Shown here: piece after piece, positions 23,566 to 32,774 of the stretch
Layout: each line of letters opens with the position of its first letter
Position numbering within the stretch: the stretch's first letter is position 1
NCBI GenBank assembly: GCA_019423795.1
Contig: JAHZAT010000067.1
Location: forward strand, 1 to 64,000
Reading direction: 5' to 3'
Origin: Clostridiales bacterium
Lineage (GTDB): Bacteria > Bacillota > Clostridia > Lachnospirales > Lachnospiraceae
Length of the DNA stretch: 64,000 nucleotides
Notes under the pieces: model-generated
Databases searched by the model: none
Told to the model about the DNA's origin: nothing
What the model saw: the letters and a program-made list of their open reading frames with translations, nothing else
Made by a program: the position numbers and the translations under genes

Positions 23566-25479
23566 ATGGCAAGTAAAACATATGATGCTAACAGTATTTC
23601 AGTTCTGGAAGGATTGGAAGCTGTCAGAAAACGTCCTGGAATGTATATCGGAAGTGTATCTACAAAGGGACTAAATCATTTAATATATGAAATCGTAGAT
23701 AATTCAGTGGATGAATTTCTTGCAGGATATTGTAATGAGATCACAGTTTCATTAAATAATGATGGGACTGCAACGATCATAGATAATGGACGAGGAATTC
23801 CAGTTGGAATCAATGAAAGAACAGGAAAGACAGCAGTTGAGATGGTATTTACTATGCTGCATGCGGGTGGTAAGTTTGGAGATGGAGGATATAAGATATC
23901 AGGAGGCCTTCATGGAGTAGGTGCATCTGTGGTAAATGCATTATCTACATGGCTTACAGTGACTGTCAGACAAGGCGGAAAGATTTATCAGCAAAAGTAT
24001 GAAAGAGGAAAAATCATAACACCGCTTGAAGTGATTGGAACATGTCGAAAGTCTGATACAGGAACAAAGGTACAGTTTCTTCCGGATCCAGAAATTTTTG
24101 ATAAAACATATTTTAAAGCAGCGATGGTAAGAAACCGTTTGCATGAGACAGCATATCTGAATCCAAACCTTACGATTCATTATATTAACCAAAGAGAAGG
24201 TGAAGAAACCACAGTTGATTATCATGAGCCAGAGGGAATCTGTGCATATGTAAAAAAATTAAATGAAGGAAAGCAAATGCTTCATGAACCAGTTTATTTT
24301 AAACGTATGGTTGATGGAATTGAAGCAGAGGTGGCTTTTCAGTATACAGAAGATTTTGGAGAAAATATTCTTGGCTTTTGTAATAATATCTATACGATCG
24401 AAGGTGGAACACATATCACTGGATTTAAAATGAAATTCACAACGATCATGAATCAGTATGCGAGGGAGATAGGCGTTTTAAAAGAGAAAGATGCAAACTT
24501 TACGGGAACAGATGTAAGAAATGGTATGACAGCGATTGTTTCTGTAAAACATCCTGAGCCAAGATTTGAAGGACAAACGAAGACAAAACTTGATAATCCA
24601 GATGCAGCCAAAGCAGTTGGAGAGATTGCAGGAGAAGAACTTGTTTTATATTTTGATAAGAATTTAGATACATTAAAGAAAGTGTTGGCATGTGCAGAAA
24701 AATCTGCAAAGATTCGAAAAGCAGAAGAAAAAGCAAAGACGAATATGCTAGTGAAACAAAAGCTATCAATTGACAGTAATGGGAAATTGGCAAACTGTGA
24801 AAGCAGAAAAGCAGAGGAATGTGAAATCTTTATCGTTGAGGGAGATTCTGCAGGAGGTTCTGCAAAAACAGCAAGGAATAGAAAAACACAGGCAATTCTT
24901 CCAATCCGTGGAAAAATCTTAAATGTAGAAAAAGCAACGATGGATAAAGTACTTGCAAATGCAGAGATCAAGACAATGATCAATTCTTTTGGATGTGGAT
25001 TTTCAGAAGGATATGGAAATGATTTTGATATTACAAAGCTTCGTTATCATAAGATCATTATTATGACAGATGCCGATGTGGATGGAGCACATATTGCCAC
25101 GTTACTTTTAACGTTTTTCTACCGTTTTATGCCGGAGCTTATTACACATGGACATGTATATCTTGCAACGCCTCCATTATATAAGGCAATGCCAAAAAAA
25201 GGAGAAGAAACATATCTTTATGATGATGTGGCACTTTCTAAATACCGTGCAAATCATAAAGGAAGCTTTACATTGCAAAGATATAAAGGCTTAGGTGAAA
25301 TGGATGCACAGCAGTTGTGGGAAACAACATTGAATCCAGAGAGCCGTACTTTAAAACAGATTGAGATCGAAGATGCGAGAATGGCATCAGATGTAACTTC
25401 CATGCTTATGGGAAGTGATGTGCCGCCTCGCAGACAGTTTATTTATGAAAATGCAAATGATGCGATGCTTGATATATAA
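23566..25479 (+). CDS. Type IIA DNA topoisomerase subunit B (GyrB/ParE family)
   Basis: A 637-residue ATPase subunit. GHKL motifs are EIVDNSVDE, DNGRGIPV and GGLHGVGASVVNALS; the transducer and TOPRIM parts follow with EGDSAGGSAK and MTDADVDGAHI, and the C-terminal YKGLGEMDAQQLWET. The partner 21 bases downstream lacks a GyrA box, so the pair may act as topoisomerase IV rather than gyrase. Position away from dnaA/dnaN/recF also suggests a second type IIA enzyme, but the rest of the genome is not visible. The ribosome site AAAGGAG is 12 bases from the ATG, rather far. Confidence 0.92.
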   Translation: MASKTYDANSISVLEGLEAVRKRPGMYIGSVSTKGLNHLIYEIVDNSVDEFLAGYCNEITVSLNNDGTATIIDNGRGIPVGINERTGKTAVEMVFTMLHAGGKFGDGGYKISGGLHGVGASVVNALSTWLTVTVRQGGKIYQQKYERGKIITPLEVIGTCRKSDTGTKVQFLPDPEIFDKTYFKAAMVRNRLHETAYLNPNLTIHYINQREGEETTVDYHEPEGICAYVKKLNEGKQMLHEPVYFKRMVDGIEAEVAFQYTEDFGENILGFCNNIYTIEGGTHITGFKMKFTTIMNQYAREIGVLKEKDANFTGTDVRNGMTAIVSVKHPEPRFEGQTKTKLDNPDAAKAVGEIAGEELVLYFDKNLDTLKKVLACAEKSAKIRKAEEKAKTNMLVKQKLSIDSNGKLANCESRKAEECEIFIVEGDSAGGSAKTARNRKTQAILPIRGKILNVEKATMDKVLANAEIKTMINSFGCGFSEGYGNDFDITKLRYHKIIIMTDADVDGAHIATLLLTFFYRFMPELITHGHVYLATPPLYKAMPKKGEETYLYDDVALSKYRANHKGSFTLQRYKGLGEMDAQQLWETTLNPESRTLKQIEIEDARMASDVTSMLMGSDVPPRRQFIYENANDAMLDI

Positions 25480-25500
25480 AAAGAAAGGAAAACATAAATA

Positions 25501-27753
25501 ATGTCAGAACATATTATTAAAGCGGAATTTTCTGAGGTTATGCAAAAATCTTATATTGATTATGCCATGAGTGTTATCTGTGCAAGAGCATTGCCGGATG
25601 CAAGAGATGGTTTAAAGCCAGTACAAAGACGAGTGCTTTATTCTATGGATGAGTTAGGCCTCCGCTATGACAGACCACATAGAAAATCTGCTAGAATTGT
25701 TGGAGATACAATGGGTAAATATCATCCCCATGGAGACAGTTCGATTTACGAATCATTAGTCGTTATGTCACAGGATTTTAAAAAAGGAATTCCGCTAGTA
25801 GACGGACATGGTAATTTTGGTTCCATTGAAGGAGATGGAGCTGCGGCCATGCGATATACAGAGGCAAGACTTCAAAAGATTACACAGGAAGCTTATCTGG
25901 CGGATCTGGATAAGAATGTTGTTGATTTTGTATCCAACTTTGATGAGACAGAAAAAGAACCAGAAGTACTTCCAGTTAAGATACCGAATCTTTTGGTAAA
26001 TGGTGCGGATGGAATTGCGGTAGGTATGACAACAAGTATTCCACCACATAATCTTAGTGAAGTAATTGATGCGGTGAAAGCCTATATGCGTAAGGAAAGT
26101 ATTACGAATGAAGAATTAATGGAATATATTCAAGGACCGGATTTTCCAACAGGCGGTATTGTGATCAATAAAAAAGATCTTTTAAATATTTATTCTTCAG
26201 GAATCGGAAAGATAAAATTAAGAGGAAAAGTGACTTTGGAACCTGCAAAGAAACGAGGAGAAAAGGATAAACTTGTAATTTCAGAGATTCCATATACAAT
26301 GATCGGGAATAACATATCTAAGTTTTTATCTGATATTGTATCACTGATTGAAAATAAAGTAACAACAGATATCTTAGATATTTCAAATGAATCATCAAAA
26401 GATGGAATCAGAATTGTTCTAGAACTGCGAAAAGGGGCAGACGTGGAACGCCTTAAAAATCTTTTATACAAAAAGACAAAGCTTGAAGATACATTTGGTG
26501 TTAATATGCTTGCAATCGTCAATGGACGGCCAGAGACATTGGATTTAAAAGGAATCATTGAAAATCATACACAGTTTCATTACGAAGTAACTAGAAGAAA
26601 ATATAAAACGTTATTAAATAAATTATATGAACAGCGCGAGATCAAGGAAGGATTGATCAAGGCTTGCGATATGATAGATTTGATCATCGAGATCATTCGT
26701 GGAAGTAAAAATCAGAAAGAAGTTAAGGCATGTCTTACAAAAGGAGATGTTGGTAATATCAGATTTCAGTCATCTGATTCTATGATCGAAGCAACAAAAC
26801 TTTCATTTACAGATAAACAAGCAAGTGCGATCCTTGATCTGAAATTATATCGTCTGATCGGTTTGGAAATTTTAATGCTTAAGGAAGAATATGAAGAAAT
26901 TGTTACAAAGATCGCAGAATACGAAGATATTCTGGCTAATGAAAAATCATTAAAAAATGTAATACGAAAAGAATTAGACTCGATCAAAAAAGAATTTGGA
27001 TCACAAAGAAAAACCATTGTTGAAGACGCAAAAGAGGCCGTTTATGTTGCAGCACCAATTAAAGAAGAGACCGTTTATTTTGTGATGGATCGCTTCGGTT
27101 ATTCGAAAACAATGGATAAAGCAACCTATCAGAGAAATAAGGATAATATTTTAAAAGAATATAAATTTATTGTGCCTTGCATGAACACAGACAAAATCTG
27201 TGTGTTTACCAATCTTGGACTGATGCATCAGATTAAAGTGCTTGATATTCCGGCAGGTAAGTTCCGCGATAAAGGTGTACCGATTGATAATCTTTGTAAT
27301 TATGATAGTGCGAAAGAATATATTATACAAGTACTTGATGCCCAGACAATGATACATAGTACGTTGCTATTTGCAACTGCAAAGAGCATGTTAAAGGTAA
27401 TGGATGGAGACTTATTAAATGCATCAAAAAGAACAGTACAGGCGACAAAACTATCCGAAGATGAACTGGTTGCTGTAATTGTGGCAGATTGGAGTGAAGA
27501 ATCTGAGGATAAAGTTGTTTTACAGACAAAAGATGGAGTATTTTTAAAATTTCCATATGCAGAAATTCCGAAGAAGAAAAAAAGTGCACTTGGTGTGCGA
27601 GGAATGAAATTATCTAAAGATGATCTTATCACGAATGTATATGTTATGGATGCACAAAATATAAGTTCCATTATGTATAAGGAAAAAGAACTCGAATTTA
27701 ACAGATTAAAATTGTCAAAACGAGATACGAAAGGAACTAAGGTCCGCAGATAA
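25501..27753 (+). CDS. Type IIA DNA topoisomerase subunit A (GyrA/ParC family)
   Basis: A 750-residue breakage-reunion subunit. The active Tyr is in AAMRYTEARL; the quinolone region reads YHPHGDSSIYES with the drug-contact Ser present and Glu at the second site. The C-terminal domain from about residue 500 holds beta-pinwheel-like repeats (VPCMNTDKICVFTN, KVVLQTKDGVFLKFP) but no QRRGGKG box, the element gyrase needs for wrapping DNA. This supports decatenase (ParC) use or an unusual gyrase. It is translated after subunit B. Confidence 0.92.
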   Translation: MSEHIIKAEFSEVMQKSYIDYAMSVICARALPDARDGLKPVQRRVLYSMDELGLRYDRPHRKSARIVGDTMGKYHPHGDSSIYESLVVMSQDFKKGIPLVDGHGNFGSIEGDGAAAMRYTEARLQKITQEAYLADLDKNVVDFVSNFDETEKEPEVLPVKIPNLLVNGADGIAVGMTTSIPPHNLSEVIDAVKAYMRKESITNEELMEYIQGPDFPTGGIVINKKDLLNIYSSGIGKIKLRGKVTLEPAKKRGEKDKLVISEIPYTMIGNNISKFLSDIVSLIENKVTTDILDISNESSKDGIRIVLELRKGADVERLKNLLYKKTKLEDTFGVNMLAIVNGRPETLDLKGIIENHTQFHYEVTRRKYKTLLNKLYEQREIKEGLIKACDMIDLIIEIIRGSKNQKEVKACLTKGDVGNIRFQSSDSMIEATKLSFTDKQASAILDLKLYRLIGLEILMLKEEYEEIVTKIAEYEDILANEKSLKNVIRKELDSIKKEFGSQRKTIVEDAKEAVYVAAPIKEETVYFVMDRFGYSKTMDKATYQRNKDNILKEYKFIVPCMNTDKICVFTNLGLMHQIKVLDIPAGKFRDKGVPIDNLCNYDSAKEYIIQVLDAQTMIHSTLLFATAKSMLKVMDGDLLNASKRTVQATKLSEDELVAVIVADWSEESEDKVVLQTKDGVFLKFPYAEIPKKKKSALGVRGMKLSKDDLITNVYVMDAQNISSIMYKEKELEFNRLKLSKRDTKGTKVRR

Positions 27754-27770
27754 AACAGAAAGGAAATGTT

Positions 27771-28703
27771 ATGAAAGTTGATTTGATCATACCGACTTAT
27801 AAACCTGGAGAAAAATTCAAGAAATCATTAAAACGACTTGCACAGCAGACAAGAAAACCAGACAGGATCATTTTGATTAATACAGAAGCACAATATTTTG
27901 ATGAGGAGATGATACGTCCATATGACAATGTGGAAGTGCATCATATTAAAAAAGAAAACTTTGACCATGGGGCAACAAGAGATTATGGAGCCTCACTTGC
28001 AGAAGATGCAGATATTTTAATGTTTATGACAGATGATGCAATTCCAAAAGATAAATATCTAGTAGAGAATTTGATAAAGGCGTTTAATGATCCAAAAGTT
28101 TCAGCAGCATATGGAAGGCAGATGGCAGATCCAAAGAAAAATTATATCGAATATTATACAAGAATCTTTAATTACCCAGAAGAAAGCAGGATTAAGAGGA
28201 GAGAAGATCTTGATACGCTGGGAATCAAAACTTTTTTTTGCTCTAATGTATGCAGTGCTTATAGAAAGACAGATTATGATGCAATGGGAGGTTTTGAACA
28301 CAAAACAATTTTTAATGAAGATATGATCATGGCCTCTAAACTGATCGAAGATGGAAAAGCTGTTGCCTATCAGGCCGATGCAAGAGTCTGGCATTGGCAT
28401 GATTATAAAGCAATGCAGCAGCTTCATCGTAATTTTGATCTTGCTGTATCACAGGTGGATCATGGAGGTTTGTTCTTGAAAGTAAAATCTGAATCCGAGG
28501 GAGTTAAAATGGTTATTTCAACGATCAGACATTTGATAACTAAAGGAAAAATTTATCTGATTCCGAAATATGTGATTGATTCTGGATTTAAACTGATTGG
28601 TTATAAGCTTGGAAGAAACTATAAAAAGCTTCCGAGATGGATAATCTTAAAACTTACAATGAATAAGACGTACTGGAATTTTAACGAAAACTTAATAAAA
28701 TAA
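27771..28703 (+). CDS. Family 2 glycosyltransferase (rhamnosyltransferase-like)
   Basis: A 310-residue GT-A fold transferase. The opening VDLIIPTYKPGEKFKKSL is typical; NFDHGATRD and the metal-binding MTDDAIP recall rhamnosyl-type GT2 enzymes of cell-wall polysaccharide loci. AGGFE-like GGFEHKTIFNEDM is the acceptor-side acidic motif. The C-terminus is basic and may touch the membrane. AAAGGAA precedes the ATG, 17 bases after the topoisomerase gene. The LCP ligase gene next door supports a role in wall glycopolymer synthesis; donor and acceptor are unknown. Confidence 0.85.
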   Translation: MKVDLIIPTYKPGEKFKKSLKRLAQQTRKPDRIILINTEAQYFDEEMIRPYDNVEVHHIKKENFDHGATRDYGASLAEDADILMFMTDDAIPKDKYLVENLIKAFNDPKVSAAYGRQMADPKKNYIEYYTRIFNYPEESRIKRREDLDTLGIKTFFCSNVCSAYRKTDYDAMGGFEHKTIFNEDMIMASKLIEDGKAVAYQADARVWHWHDYKAMQQLHRNFDLAVSQVDHGGLFLKVKSESEGVKMVISTIRHLITKGKIYLIPKYVIDSGFKLIGYKLGRNYKKLPRWIILKLTMNKTYWNFNENLIK

Positions 28704-28725
28704 ACTACAGTTTTTATTGATTCTA

Positions 28726-28734
28726 TGATATAAT
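28726..28734 (+). promoter_or_regulatory. Extended -10 promoter of the LCP gene
   Basis: TGATATAAT (28726-28734) is a perfect extended -10; no good -35 is seen. The predicted start lies about 30 bases before the LCP start codon. Confidence 0.55.
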
Positions 28735-28771
28735 GAGTAACCGAAAGCAGTCAATTGCGAGGAGGACACGA

Positions 28772-30028
28772 ATGAAGATTAGAAAGTTTAAGATTATCCT
28801 GAGTATTTTTCTGATAATCGGAATTGCCGTTGGAGGAATGCTTGGATATTATGATGCACGATTAGAAGCATCTGTGAATCAGGGAAAATCATTAAATTCG
28901 GTTGATGTTGGAGATAATCTTACGTTTAACAAAGATGTTGTGAATATTTTACTTGTAGGATCTGACCATGGTGCTATTAAGGGAGATCATGGACGTTCAG
29001 ACAGTATTATGATCGCTACTGTGAATTTTAAGAGCAAAGAATTAAAACTTACATCATTGATGAGAGATATGTATGTTGAGATTCCAGGTCATGGACACAA
29101 CAAACTCAATGCGGCATATGCATTTGGAGGAGTCGAGTTATTGTATAAGACGATCGCGAAGAATTTTGGAATTAAGATTGATAATTATTGTGTTGTTGAT
29201 TTCTCAACATTTGAGAAAGTTATCAATAAAGTTGGCGGAATTGAGATTTCATTAGAAGAGAAAGAAGCAAAATACTTAAATACAACAAACTATATTTCAA
29301 AGAAGAAATATCGTAATGTGAAAGTTGGTAAACAGACATTAAATGGAAATCAGGCATTAGGTTATGCCAGAGTACGTTATGTTGTATCTAAGAAATACGG
29401 AGATGGAGATTTTGGAAGAACGGGTCGTCAGAGAGCAGTTCTTCAGGCAGCTTTGAATAAAGTATTACAGCAGAGCCCAACAACAATTGCAGATATTGCG
29501 CTTGAAGCATTAAAAGATGTGTCAACAGATATGAATGCAAGCTATTTAAAAACACTTGTATTAAAAGTTGTGAAAATGGGAACAACGGAGATCGATCAGA
29601 TGAGGGTCCCAGTGGAAGGCACTTATAAGATGGGACGTGCACAGAGTAATATGTTTGTATTCTTTACAAACTTTAAAGCAAACAAAGCAGCCCTTAAATA
29701 TTTCTTGTTTGATAAAGGAACAGAAAAAGACTGGGCAAAAGAATATGGTGGAACTTCAAATGTAGAAATGTTTGGATATGGAAGTGCATCTTCTGATTCA
29801 ACATCCAGTACGTCAAGTACAAGTAGTTATCGTTCAAATTATAATATTGATACAAGTGACTACACAACAAGAAGTACAAGAAGATCAACTTATGCAACAG
29901 AGAGCAAAAGTACTTATCATCGAAGTACAGAAAGTACAACTTCAGAACCTTCGACATCAAGGGTAACTACAGCAGAGCATCATACAACAGTTGCAACAGA
30001 GTCGAAACCTGCAGGTGAAGAAGAATAA
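28772..30028 (+). CDS. LytR-CpsA-Psr (LCP) family cell-wall glycopolymer ligase
   Basis: A 418-residue membrane-anchored phosphotransferase that attaches wall polymers from undecaprenyl carriers to peptidoglycan. One N-terminal membrane segment (about residues 5-27) is followed by the LCP domain: NILLVGSDHG, GRSDSIMIATVN, LTSLMRDMYVEIPG and GYARVRY with DFGRTGRQ. The last 80 residues are an extracellular Ser/Thr-rich low-complexity tail, likely a wall spacer. The start at 28772 follows GGAGG by six bases; a start at 28733 would lie on the -10 element. Confidence 0.92.
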   Translation: MKIRKFKIILSIFLIIGIAVGGMLGYYDARLEASVNQGKSLNSVDVGDNLTFNKDVVNILLVGSDHGAIKGDHGRSDSIMIATVNFKSKELKLTSLMRDMYVEIPGHGHNKLNAAYAFGGVELLYKTIAKNFGIKIDNYCVVDFSTFEKVINKVGGIEISLEEKEAKYLNTTNYISKKKYRNVKVGKQTLNGNQALGYARVRYVVSKKYGDGDFGRTGRQRAVLQAALNKVLQQSPTTIADIALEALKDVSTDMNASYLKTLVLKVVKMGTTEIDQMRVPVEGTYKMGRAQSNMFVFFTNFKANKAALKYFLFDKGTEKDWAKEYGGTSNVEMFGYGSASSDSTSSTSSTSSYRSNYNIDTSDYTTRSTRRSTYATESKSTYHRSTESTTSEPSTSRVTTAEHHTTVATESKPAGEEE

Positions 30029-30051
30029 ATTAAAAGCAATTAAAATGAAAA

Positions 30052-30098
30052 TGTGTCAAGAAAGAATGGTGGTTAGAGCTACATTCTTCCTTGACACA
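30052..30098 (+). terminator. Long hairpin after the LCP gene
   Basis: A 17-base stem with one A-C mismatch (30052-30068 with 30082-30098) and a 13-base loop. The following TATTTGT tract is weak, so termination may be partial. Its 3' arm contains the -35 of the next promoter. Confidence 0.6.
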
Positions 30099-30119
30099 TA
30101 TTTGTATAATTGGTAGAAT
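30091..30119 (+). promoter_or_regulatory. Promoter of ilvH-ilvC
   Basis: Perfect TTGACA (30091-30096), 17 bases and TAGAAT (30114-30119). The leader of about 65 bases holds a small CCATTA/TGATGG hairpin but no T-box or leader peptide that I can recognise. Confidence 0.65.
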
Positions 30120-30191
30120 AAAAAAAGTTACCAATACCCTGTAATATACCATTACGGTGATGGAATAAGAAAAGGAAAGGAAATAAAAGAT

Positions 30192-30689
30192 ATGCGACAG
30201 ATTGTTCTTTCTATTTTAGTAGAGAATACTCCCGGAGTATTAAGCCGAATTTCTGGTTTATTTACAAGAAGAGGGTATAATATAGACAGTATCACAGCAT
30301 GCACAACACAGGATCAGAAGTTTTCAAGAATTACGATTGCGGTTAGTGGTGATGATATGATTTTAAAACAGATCAAGAATCAACTTTCCAAGCTGGAAGA
30401 TGTCGTAAAGATTTTTGAACTGGAGAATAGCAAGTCTGTTTGCAGAGAATTGATTCTTGCGAAGGTTCGTGCAAATAAGGCAGTGAAACAGGAAGTTGTC
30501 ACGATCGCAGATATTTTCAGAGCAAAAGTTGTGGATGTATCTAAAGATAACTTGATGATCGAGTTAACGGGTAATGTGAATAAAATTGAAGCATTTATCA
30601 ATTTGATCAGTGATTTTGAAGTGATTGAACTTGTGAGAACAGGAATCACTGGTTTATCAAGAGGGGAAGACAATTCCCACGTATTTTAA
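30192..30689 (+). CDS. ilvH: Acetolactate synthase small (regulatory) subunit
   Basis: A 165-residue ACT-domain subunit that activates acetolactate synthase and confers valine feedback. The ACT domain is clear in VENTPGVLSRISGLFTRRGY and NIDSITACTTQD, followed by the C-terminal IlvH domain. AAAGGAAAGGAAA precedes the ATG. The large catalytic subunit (ilvB) is not in the window. ilvC follows after 58 bases with a GGGT/ACCC hairpin between, so the two are probably one transcript. Confidence 0.94.
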   Translation: MRQIVLSILVENTPGVLSRISGLFTRRGYNIDSITACTTQDQKFSRITIAVSGDDMILKQIKNQLSKLEDVVKIFELENSKSVCRELILAKVRANKAVKQEVVTIADIFRAKVVDVSKDNLMIELTGNVNKIEAFINLISDFEVIELVRTGITGLSRGEDNSHVF

Positions 30690-30747
30690 TTTACAAGTAA
30701 TGGGTCATGACCCTTACTATATAAGCCAAAAAATGGAGGAATGAAAA

Positions 30748-31764
30748 ATGGCAAAGATTTATTATCAAGAAGACTGTAACTTATCACTGTTAGATGGAAA
30801 AACCATCGCTATTATCGGTTACGGAAGTCAGGGACATGCACATGCCCTTAACTTAAAAGAGTCTGGATGCAATGTTATCATCGGTCTTTATGAAGGAAGC
30901 AAATCTTGGAAGAGAGCAGAAGAACAGGGATTTGAAGTGTTCACATCTGCAGAAGCTGCCAAGAAAGCTGATATCATCATGATTCTGATCAACGATGAAA
31001 AACAGGCTAAATTATACAAAGAAAGCATCGAACCAAACTTAGAGCCAGGAAACATGTTAATGTTCGCTCATGGTTTCAATATTCATTTCGGATGCATCAC
31101 ACCTCCAAAAGATGTAGATGTAACTATGATCGCCCCTAAAGCACCAGGACATACAGTAAGAAGCGAATATCAGGCAGGAAAAGGAACTCCTTGCTTAGTA
31201 GCTGTTGAACAGGATGCTACAGGTAAAGCATTAGACTTAGCACTTGCTTATTCTTTAGGAATTGGTGGAGCAAGAGCTGGTGTTCTTGAAACAACATTTA
31301 GAACAGAAACAGAAACAGACCTTTTTGGAGAACAGGCAGTACTTTGCGGTGGTGTTTGTGCATTAATGCAGGCTGGTTTCGAAACATTAGTAGAAGCTGG
31401 ATATGATCCAAGAAACGCTTACTTCGAGTGTATCCATGAAATGAAACTGATCGTAGACTTAATCTACCAGTCAGGATTCGAAGGAATGAGATATTCTATC
31501 TCTAACACAGCTGAATATGGTGATTACATCACAGGACCAAAAATTGTCACAGAAGATACTAAGAAAGCTATGAAACAGATTCTTTCTGATATCCAGGACG
31601 GAACATTCGCAAAAGACTTCTTATTAGATATGTCTGATGCTGGATCTCAGGTTCACTTCAAAGCTATGAGAAAATTAGCTTCTGAACATCAGTCTGAAGT
31701 AGTCGGAAAAGAAATCCGTAGCTTATATAGCTGGAGTAATGAAGATAAATTAATCAACAACTAG
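30748..31764 (+). CDS. ilvC: Ketol-acid reductoisomerase
   Basis: A 338-residue class I enzyme of valine, leucine and isoleucine synthesis. The dinucleotide motif is GYGSQGHAHALNL; the catalytic region contains APKAPGHTVR, and ETETDLFGEQAVLCGG binds Mg. The cofactor-specificity loop (residues 48-53) is YEGSKS; an acidic residue there usually disfavours the NADPH phosphate, suggesting NADH use. Codon choice has more C-ending codons than the neighbours, a sign of high expression. TGGAGGA lies upstream; a strong terminator follows. Confidence 0.95.
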   Translation: MAKIYYQEDCNLSLLDGKTIAIIGYGSQGHAHALNLKESGCNVIIGLYEGSKSWKRAEEQGFEVFTSAEAAKKADIIMILINDEKQAKLYKESIEPNLEPGNMLMFAHGFNIHFGCITPPKDVDVTMIAPKAPGHTVRSEYQAGKGTPCLVAVEQDATGKALDLALAYSLGIGGARAGVLETTFRTETETDLFGEQAVLCGGVCALMQAGFETLVEAGYDPRNAYFECIHEMKLIVDLIYQSGFEGMRYSISNTAEYGDYITGPKIVTEDTKKAMKQILSDIQDGTFAKDFLLDMSDAGSQVHFKAMRKLASEHQSEVVGKEIRSLYSWSNEDKLINN

Positions 31765-31790
31765 ATTTTGTTTATCTTACATAAGAATAT

Positions 31791-31829
31791 AAAAGATCAG
31801 AGATTTTAGATTTCTGATCTTTTTCTTTT
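31791..31829 (+). terminator. ilvC intrinsic terminator
   Basis: AAAAGATCAGA (31791-31801) pairs with TCTGATCTTTT (31813-31823) and a T-rich tract follows. Confidence 0.88.
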
Positions 31830-31873
31830 ATAAAATTATATAGACAGTTATGTGTCGGGAAGGAAGAAGATTA

Positions 31874-32314
31874 ATGAAATTTGTGATTCAAAGAGTAAAA
31901 GAAGCATCTGTAAAAGTAGATGGTGAATATACTGGAAAGATAAAAAATGGGTATCTGGTTTTGATCGGAGTCGGCCACGAAGATACAAAAGAAGAAGCAG
32001 ATAAATATATTAGAAAAATGATCAATTTACGCATTTTCGAAGATGAGAATGGGAAAACAAACCTTTCTCTAAAAGATGTAGGAGGAGAGTTGCTATTGGT
32101 ATCTCAGTTTACACTCTATGCAAGTTGTAATAAAGGAAACCGTCCTAGTTTTACACAAGCTGGAAATCCTCAAAAAGCGGAGCAGTTATATGAATATATC
32201 ATTGGTGAATGTAAAAAAGAAATAGATATCGTGCAGACAGGAGTATTTGGGGCACATATGGAAGTTTCTTTGATAAATGATGGTCCATTTACGGTTGTTC
32301 TTGAAGATTTGTAG
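31874..32314 (+). CDS. dtd: D-aminoacyl-tRNA deacylase
   Basis: A 146-residue proofreading enzyme that removes D-amino acids from tRNA. Both active-site motifs are present: SQFTLYA near the middle and NDGPFTV at the C-terminus (the Gly-cisPro element), plus GVFGAHM. GGAAGGAAG lies upstream of the ATG at 31874; a longer start at 31850 lacks a ribosome site. Confidence 0.94.
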   Translation: MKFVIQRVKEASVKVDGEYTGKIKNGYLVLIGVGHEDTKEEADKYIRKMINLRIFEDENGKTNLSLKDVGGELLLVSQFTLYASCNKGNRPSFTQAGNPQKAEQLYEYIIGECKKEIDIVQTGVFGAHMEVSLINDGPFTVVLEDL

Positions 32315-32368
32315 TGGTAAAATAAATATAACAAATGATTATATTTTTTAAGAAAGGATGATGACGTT

Positions 32369-32758
32369 ATGGATTTGACAAATGGAATTAAAAAGGCATT
32401 TTTGGCAAGTGTAGGTGCAGTGGCTACAACGGCTGAAGTTACAAAAGACATCGTTGAGAAAATGATCGAAAAAGGCGAACAGACCGTAGAGCAGGGAAAA
32501 GTTCTGAATCAGGAACTTAAGCATAATGCAAAAAAGAAAGTAAAAGAACATGTTTCTGTAGAAGTCACAAAAAAATACGATGATGCGTTTGAATGCGTTG
32601 ATGAGATGTCAGCAGAAGATCTTGAGTTGTTAAAAGAACGAATTGCAAAGGCAGAAGCACTTCAGGAAGAAAAACAGGAAATGGAAAGTGAAGAATCTGA
32701 AACAATGGATTTTGGGGAAGAATCAATCAATTCAGAAGCAGCAGAAGATCTGGAATGA
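32369..32758 (+). CDS. Phasin-like small helical protein
   Basis: A 129-residue protein with an N-terminal amphipathic stretch (LTNGIKKAFLASVGAVATTA), long charged helices and an acidic C-terminal tail. This resembles phasin/PhaF-like proteins, which coat granules or lipid surfaces; no polyhydroxyalkanoate gene is in the window. It lies 16 bases before the ABC1-type kinase and is surely co-expressed with it, which suggests it is a partner or membrane-surface adaptor. AAAGGATG precedes the ATG. Function is inferred weakly. Confidence 0.65.
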   Translation: MDLTNGIKKAFLASVGAVATTAEVTKDIVEKMIEKGEQTVEQGKVLNQELKHNAKKKVKEHVSVEVTKKYDDAFECVDEMSAEDLELLKERIAKAEALQEEKQEMESEESETMDFGEESINSEAAEDLE

Positions 32759-32774
32759 TTAAAAAGAGGTTTTT

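Noticed and set aside
24043..24049. TGTCGAA 0A-box core inside the topoisomerase B gene
   Set aside because: Coding context and no promoter nearby.
24453..24983. 176-residue antisense frame across the topoisomerase B gene
   Set aside because: Shadow of a strongly conserved GyrB/ParE-type protein, no ribosome site.
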